Below, one piece after another: positions 60,462 through 60,956 of a DNA stretch of 60,956 bases (its first letter is position 1; every line of letters begins with the position of its first letter). The position numbers were made by a program, and so were the translations under genes. Origin of the DNA: an uncultured Prevotellaceae bacterium. GTDB taxonomy: Bacteria > Bacteroidota > Bacteroidia > Bacteroidales > Bacteroidaceae. Below the pieces are notes generated by a model, which was not told the DNA's origin, did not search any database, and saw nothing but the letters and a program-made list of their open reading frames with translations. Where the stretch lies: the NCBI GenBank assembly GCA_902779745.1, contig CACZCT010000022.1:1-60956 (forward strand), read 5' to 3'.

Positions 60462-60956
60462 CTACGAATTATACTCCTGCCAACTCTTGATCTTGATATC
60501 CTCTTCCTTCATGGCAGTGAATGCCTCGGATGCGGTAACCATTGGTCAGCTCACGCTTGGTATGGTTCTTCGGTACGTTGACGATGAGGTCGAATGCGTG
60601 GTTGGCAATCATGTCCATCACGTTATTCTCGCCGTTCTCGTCGGGCCAGCAGACAGCAGTAGCCTCCACACCATTCTCGTTGAAGAACTTGGCTGTTCCG
60701 CCAGTGGCGAATACCTGATAACCCTTCTCAACCAGTTGCTTGGCAGGCTCTAACAGACTGACCTTACCCTTGGCGGCACCACTGGAGATGAGCGCTGGAG
60801 ATGAGTACGCTCTTCTTCGGGAGGCGATAGCCTGTGGCGATAAGTGCGTTGAGCAAAGCCTCGTTGAGGTCGTCACCCAGACAGCCTACCTCACCCGTAG
60901 AACTCATATCCACGCCCAGTACGGGGTCGGCATTCTGCAGACGGGCAAACGAGAAC
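60462..60956 (-). pseudogene. Second carbamoyl-phosphate-synthase large-subunit-like gene, 3' part, with two lesions (partial)
   Basis: Read from the right edge on the minus strand, [27 protein letters not shown] to PKKSVLISS matches CarB. A 13-bp tandem duplication (60782-60805) then breaks the frame. The MGS-like domain ([16 protein letters not shown] to KRELTNGYRIR) is read in a second frame. At about 60525-60530 some 20 codons are missing and a third frame gives the family end AFTAMKEEDIKIKSWQEYNS before TAG at 60462. Bacteroidales often hold two CarB-like genes, so a paralogue of the intact carB at 38654 is expected. The rest lies outside the window. Confidence 0.8.

Noticed and set aside
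1-60956. tRNA, rRNA or insertion-sequence genes
   Set aside because: No cloverleaf-like or rRNA sequence and no transposase motif was noticed on either strand while reading; a covariance search was not possible.

Overview
The window looks like a chromosomal fragment from the Bacteroidota, most likely a Prevotella-like member of the Bacteroidales. Support: putative promoters fit the Bacteroidota form (TTTG, about 20 bp, TAnnTTTG) rather than sigma70; starts lack Shine-Dalgarno sequences; several gene families are typical of the group (DUF4270 and DUF4348 lipoproteins, a truncated GT5 glycogen-synthase-like protein divergent from panCD, a TonB-dependent receptor with a carboxypeptidase-regulatory domain, a GH9 cellulase); and the ilv operon order, with an acyl-ACP thioesterase inside it, is one I know from Bacteroidales. 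I see no rRNA, tRNA, CRISPR array, insertion sequence or prophage. Most of the content is housekeeping and central metabolism.

Layout. 1-4.4 kb: branched-chain amino-acid operon (ilvD end, ilvB, broken ilvN, thioesterase), then ilvC with its own promoter and terminator. 4.4-8 kb: recJ-recQ on the minus strand. 8.2-14.5 kb: GH9 cellulase divergent from an SDR epimerase, then two peptidases. 14.6-18.2 kb: patatin-trmD, a panE-like reductase, pheS. 18.3-20.9 kb: lipoprotein-murB-metallohydrolase. 20.9-21.8 kb: three small envelope or stress genes. 22-26.2 kb: SPOR lipoprotein, ruvX, def, a TPR protein and a secreted protein. 26.2-33.8 kb: lactate locus (lutA, broken lutB, lutC, lctP, and a divergent YdiJ-type FAD/Fe-S dehydrogenase). 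33.8-37.5 kb: DUF4332 protein, Bax-inhibitor-like membrane protein, lipoprotein, glmS. 37.5-41.9 kb: carA-carB. 42-46.7 kb: REC-histidine kinase, galE, a UvrD/PcrA helicase, a 43-aa gene. 46.7-50.4 kb: DUF4270 lipoprotein and GT5-like protein divergent from panC-panD. 50.5-55.6 kb: secreted 803-aa protein; mce, broken mmdA, a 49-aa OadG-tail-like protein and a biotin carrier. 55.7-60.9 kb: TonB-dependent receptor, GNAT protein, SH3 protein, LolA-like protein and the broken 3' end of a second carB.

Two features not explained by ordinary annotation stand out. First, more than 20 short degenerate tandem arrays, mostly of 7- or 8-bp units and 9-bp units inside two genes, sit at gene junctions, between divergent promoters and in frame inside coding sequences. 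At junctions their sense strand is usually rich in TGA or TAA; inside genes they lie in a stop-free orientation, in two cases forming signal-peptide cores. One array shares 29 identical bases between carA and the biotin-carrier gene. Second, four otherwise well-conserved genes (ilvN, lutB, mmdA, second carB) carry frame-breaking internal deletions, and the second carB also has a 13-bp tandem duplication. Five such lesions in 61 kb suggests assembly error more than biology, so these genes may be intact in the organism.

All function calls come from motif and family recognition by eye. Nothing was searched against a database.
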